Assembly: GCA_034231615.1 (NCBI GenBank)
Contig: CM067311.1
Span: 20,030,173 to 20,094,172 of the forward strand
Source: Meghimatium bilineatum
Lineage: Eukaryota > Mollusca > Gastropoda > Stylommatophora > Philomycidae
Length of the DNA stretch: 64,000 bases
Direction of reading: 5' to 3'
The position numbers and the translations under genes are program-made. Each line of letters opens with the position of its first letter. Positions within the stretch are counted from its first letter, which is position 1. Below are positions 62,560 through 64,000 of the stretch, piece after piece. Under the pieces are notes generated by a model, which saw nothing but the letters and a program-made list of their open reading frames with translations, was not told the origin of the DNA and searched no databases.

Positions 62560-64000
62560 GGTGTACTGCAGCTTACTACACCAGAATGTGTAGTCTGGAC
62601 ACACGCATTTGGAGTATTCCAGCTTACTACGTTAGAACTCGGTGTTCTGTGGTATATTACTCACAAATTCATTGTACTGAAGCTTACTACGCTAGAATTG
62701 ATTGTATTCTGGCCTATTATACATGATTCTGTTGTTTTGCAGATTGATACGTAAGAACACTGGCGTATTACACACAAATTAGGTCTTGCTGTTTAGTATG
62801 TCAAAACTCAGTGTTTTCTGGCATATTACTCACAAATTGGGTGTACTGCAGCTTACTACACCAGAATTTGTAGTCTGGACACACTCATTTGGTGTATTCA
62901 AGCTTAATACGTAAGAACACTGGCGTATTGCACACAAATTAGGTCTCTTGCTGTTTAGTACGTCAAAACTTAGTGTTCTTTGGAATATTACTCACAAATT
63001 GGTGTACTGCAGCTTACTACACCAGAATTTGTAGTCTGGACACACGCATTTGGTGTATTCCAGCTTACTACGTTAGAACTCGGTGTTTTCTGGCATATTA
63101 CTGACAAATTCATTGTACTGAAGCTTACTACACTAGAATTGATTGTATTCTGGCCTATTACAAATGACTTCGTTGTTTTGCAGATTGATACGTACGAACA
63201 CTGGCGTATTACACACAAATTAGGTCTTGCTGTTTAGTATGTCAAAAGTCAGTGTTCTATGGCATATTACTCACAAATTGGGTGTACTGCAGCTTACTAC
63301 ACCAGAATTTGTAGTCTGGACACACGCAATTGGTGTATTCCAGCTTACTACGTTAGAACTCGGTGTTTTCTGGCATATTACTCACAAATTCATTGTACTG
63401 AAGCTTACAACACTAGAATTGAGTGTATTCTGGCATATTACACATGACTTCGTTGTTTTGCAGCTTAATACGTAAGAACACTGGCGTATTGCATACAAAT
63501 TAGGTCTCTTGCTGTTTAGTACGTCAAAACTCAGTGTTCTGTGGAATATTACTCACAAATTGGGTGTACTGCAGCTTACTACACCAGAATTTGTAGTCTG
63601 GACACACGCATTTGGTGTATTCCAGCTTACTACGTTAGAACTCGGTGTTTTCTGGCATATTACTCACAAATTGGGTGTACTGCAGCTTACTACACCAGAA
63701 TTTGTAGTCTGGACACACGCAATTGGTGTATTCCAGCTTTCTACGTTAGAACTCGGTGTTTTCTGGCATATTACTCACAAATTCATTGTACTGAAGCTTA
63801 CAACACTAGAATTGAGTGTATTCTGGCATATTACACATGACTTCGTTGTTTTGCAGCTTAATACGTAAGAACACTGGCGTATTGCACACAAATTAGGTCT
63901 CTTGCTGCTTAGTACGTCAGAACTCAGTGTTCTGTGGAATATTACTCACAAATTGGGTGTACTGCAGCTTACTACACCAGAATTTGTAGTCTGGACACAC

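Larger units (their letters stand above)
1..64000 (+). repeat. Uninterrupted higher-order satellite DNA array
   Basis: Every part of the window reads as head-to-tail copies of related 51- and 60-bp sub-monomers in one orientation. I saw no inversion, transposon insertion or stretch of unrelated sequence. The sub-monomers (A, B, C, D, E) form 111-bp dimers (A-B and C-D), the dimers form E-headed modules (mostly 160, 280-282, 390-393 and 499 bp), and modules form HORs of 1.4 to 4.8 kb and a super-repeat of 8 to 10 kb. Dividing the length by the mean sub-monomer gives roughly 1,150 copies. Such purity over 64 kb is typical of eukaryotic satellite arrays in heterochromatin. The family is not one I recognise, and whether it is centromeric, pericentromeric or subtelomeric cannot be told from inside the array. 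Confidence 0.97.
62230..64000 (+). repeat. Right-edge modules
   Basis: Modules start at 62230 (160), 62390 (392), 62782 (160), 62942 (281), 63223 (280) and 63503 (393); a partial module from 63896 (E60 with GTCAGAACTC, then A) runs off the window. The string 160-392-160-281 repeats the P-to-Q junction seen at 37213, 47130 and 58321. Module 63223 lost one dimer (391 to 280). Private changes are CACACATTGGTG near 62444, CACTCATTTG near 62883, GCATACAAATTAGG near 63491 and TTGCTGCTTAG near 63903. Confidence 0.87.

Noticed and set aside
1-64000. CRISPR array
   Set aside because: There are no unique spacers; the material between any two repeats is itself repeat.
1-64000. Primate alphoid satellite
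   Set aside because: E60-A-B sums to 171 bp, but the sequence does not resemble alphoid monomers as I know them, and the true periods are 51/60 and 111 bp.
1-64000. Transposon, LTR or inverted-repeat element
   Set aside because: No terminal repeats, target-site duplications, transposase or polymerase reading frames, and no break in the repeat register that an insertion would cause.

Overview
The whole 64,000-base window is one uninterrupted satellite DNA array. I found no gene, RNA gene, transposon or unique sequence in it. Every base can be assigned to head-to-tail copies of a related family of sub-monomers about 51 or 60 bp long, all on the same strand. Hand counts on two sub-monomers give roughly 40-45% G+C. 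An array this long and pure, with nested higher-order repeats (HORs), suggests a eukaryotic heterochromatic region (centromeric, pericentromeric or subtelomeric). No flanking unique sequence is present and I do not recognise the family, so taxon and chromosomal position stay open.

Architecture, level by level. (1) Sub-monomers: A (51 bp), B (60), C (60), D (51) and E (60, or 58 in a 2-bp deletion form). They share a common ancestor, visible in the recurring core CAGCTTACTAC/ACGTTAGAACTC and the tail ATTACTCACAAATT. (2) Dimers: A-B and C-D are each exactly 111 bp. (3) Modules: each is one E plus a small number of 111-bp dimers, so lengths are quantised (282, 393, 502-504 and so on, minus small founder deletions). 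A short 160-bp module ends in a recombinant B/D sub-monomer. I parsed 193 complete modules between 430 and 63895, plus a partial one at each edge. (4) HORs: ordered strings of modules repeat with units of 1721, 2227, 3334, 3217, 2069 and 2732 bp. (5) A super-repeat of 7,959 to 10,417 bp covers the right-hand third.

Layout. Zone I (1-8987) has two almost identical 1721-bp HORs, then related rearranged units carrying 382/384-bp modules. Zone II (8988-31882) is built on a 3334-bp HOR with diagnostic 271/273-, 278- and 390-bp modules and large internal duplications and deletions. Zone III (31883-64000) lacks the 271 and 278 modules. It begins with a 3217-bp tandem duplication and continues as a super-repeat of three blocks (Q, R, P), including a 2732-bp unit present three times and a 2069-bp unit present in tandem.

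The many short open frames (up to 160 codons) are a by-product of the repeat. They are open in two plus-strand frames at once and on the minus strand, they are interrupted in every module, and variants among copies change the encoded residues freely. I annotate no coding sequence. The value of the window is its unusually legible record of how a satellite evolves: quantised expansion, a single founder recombinant copied 41 times, and nested duplications whose relative order can be read from private mutations.
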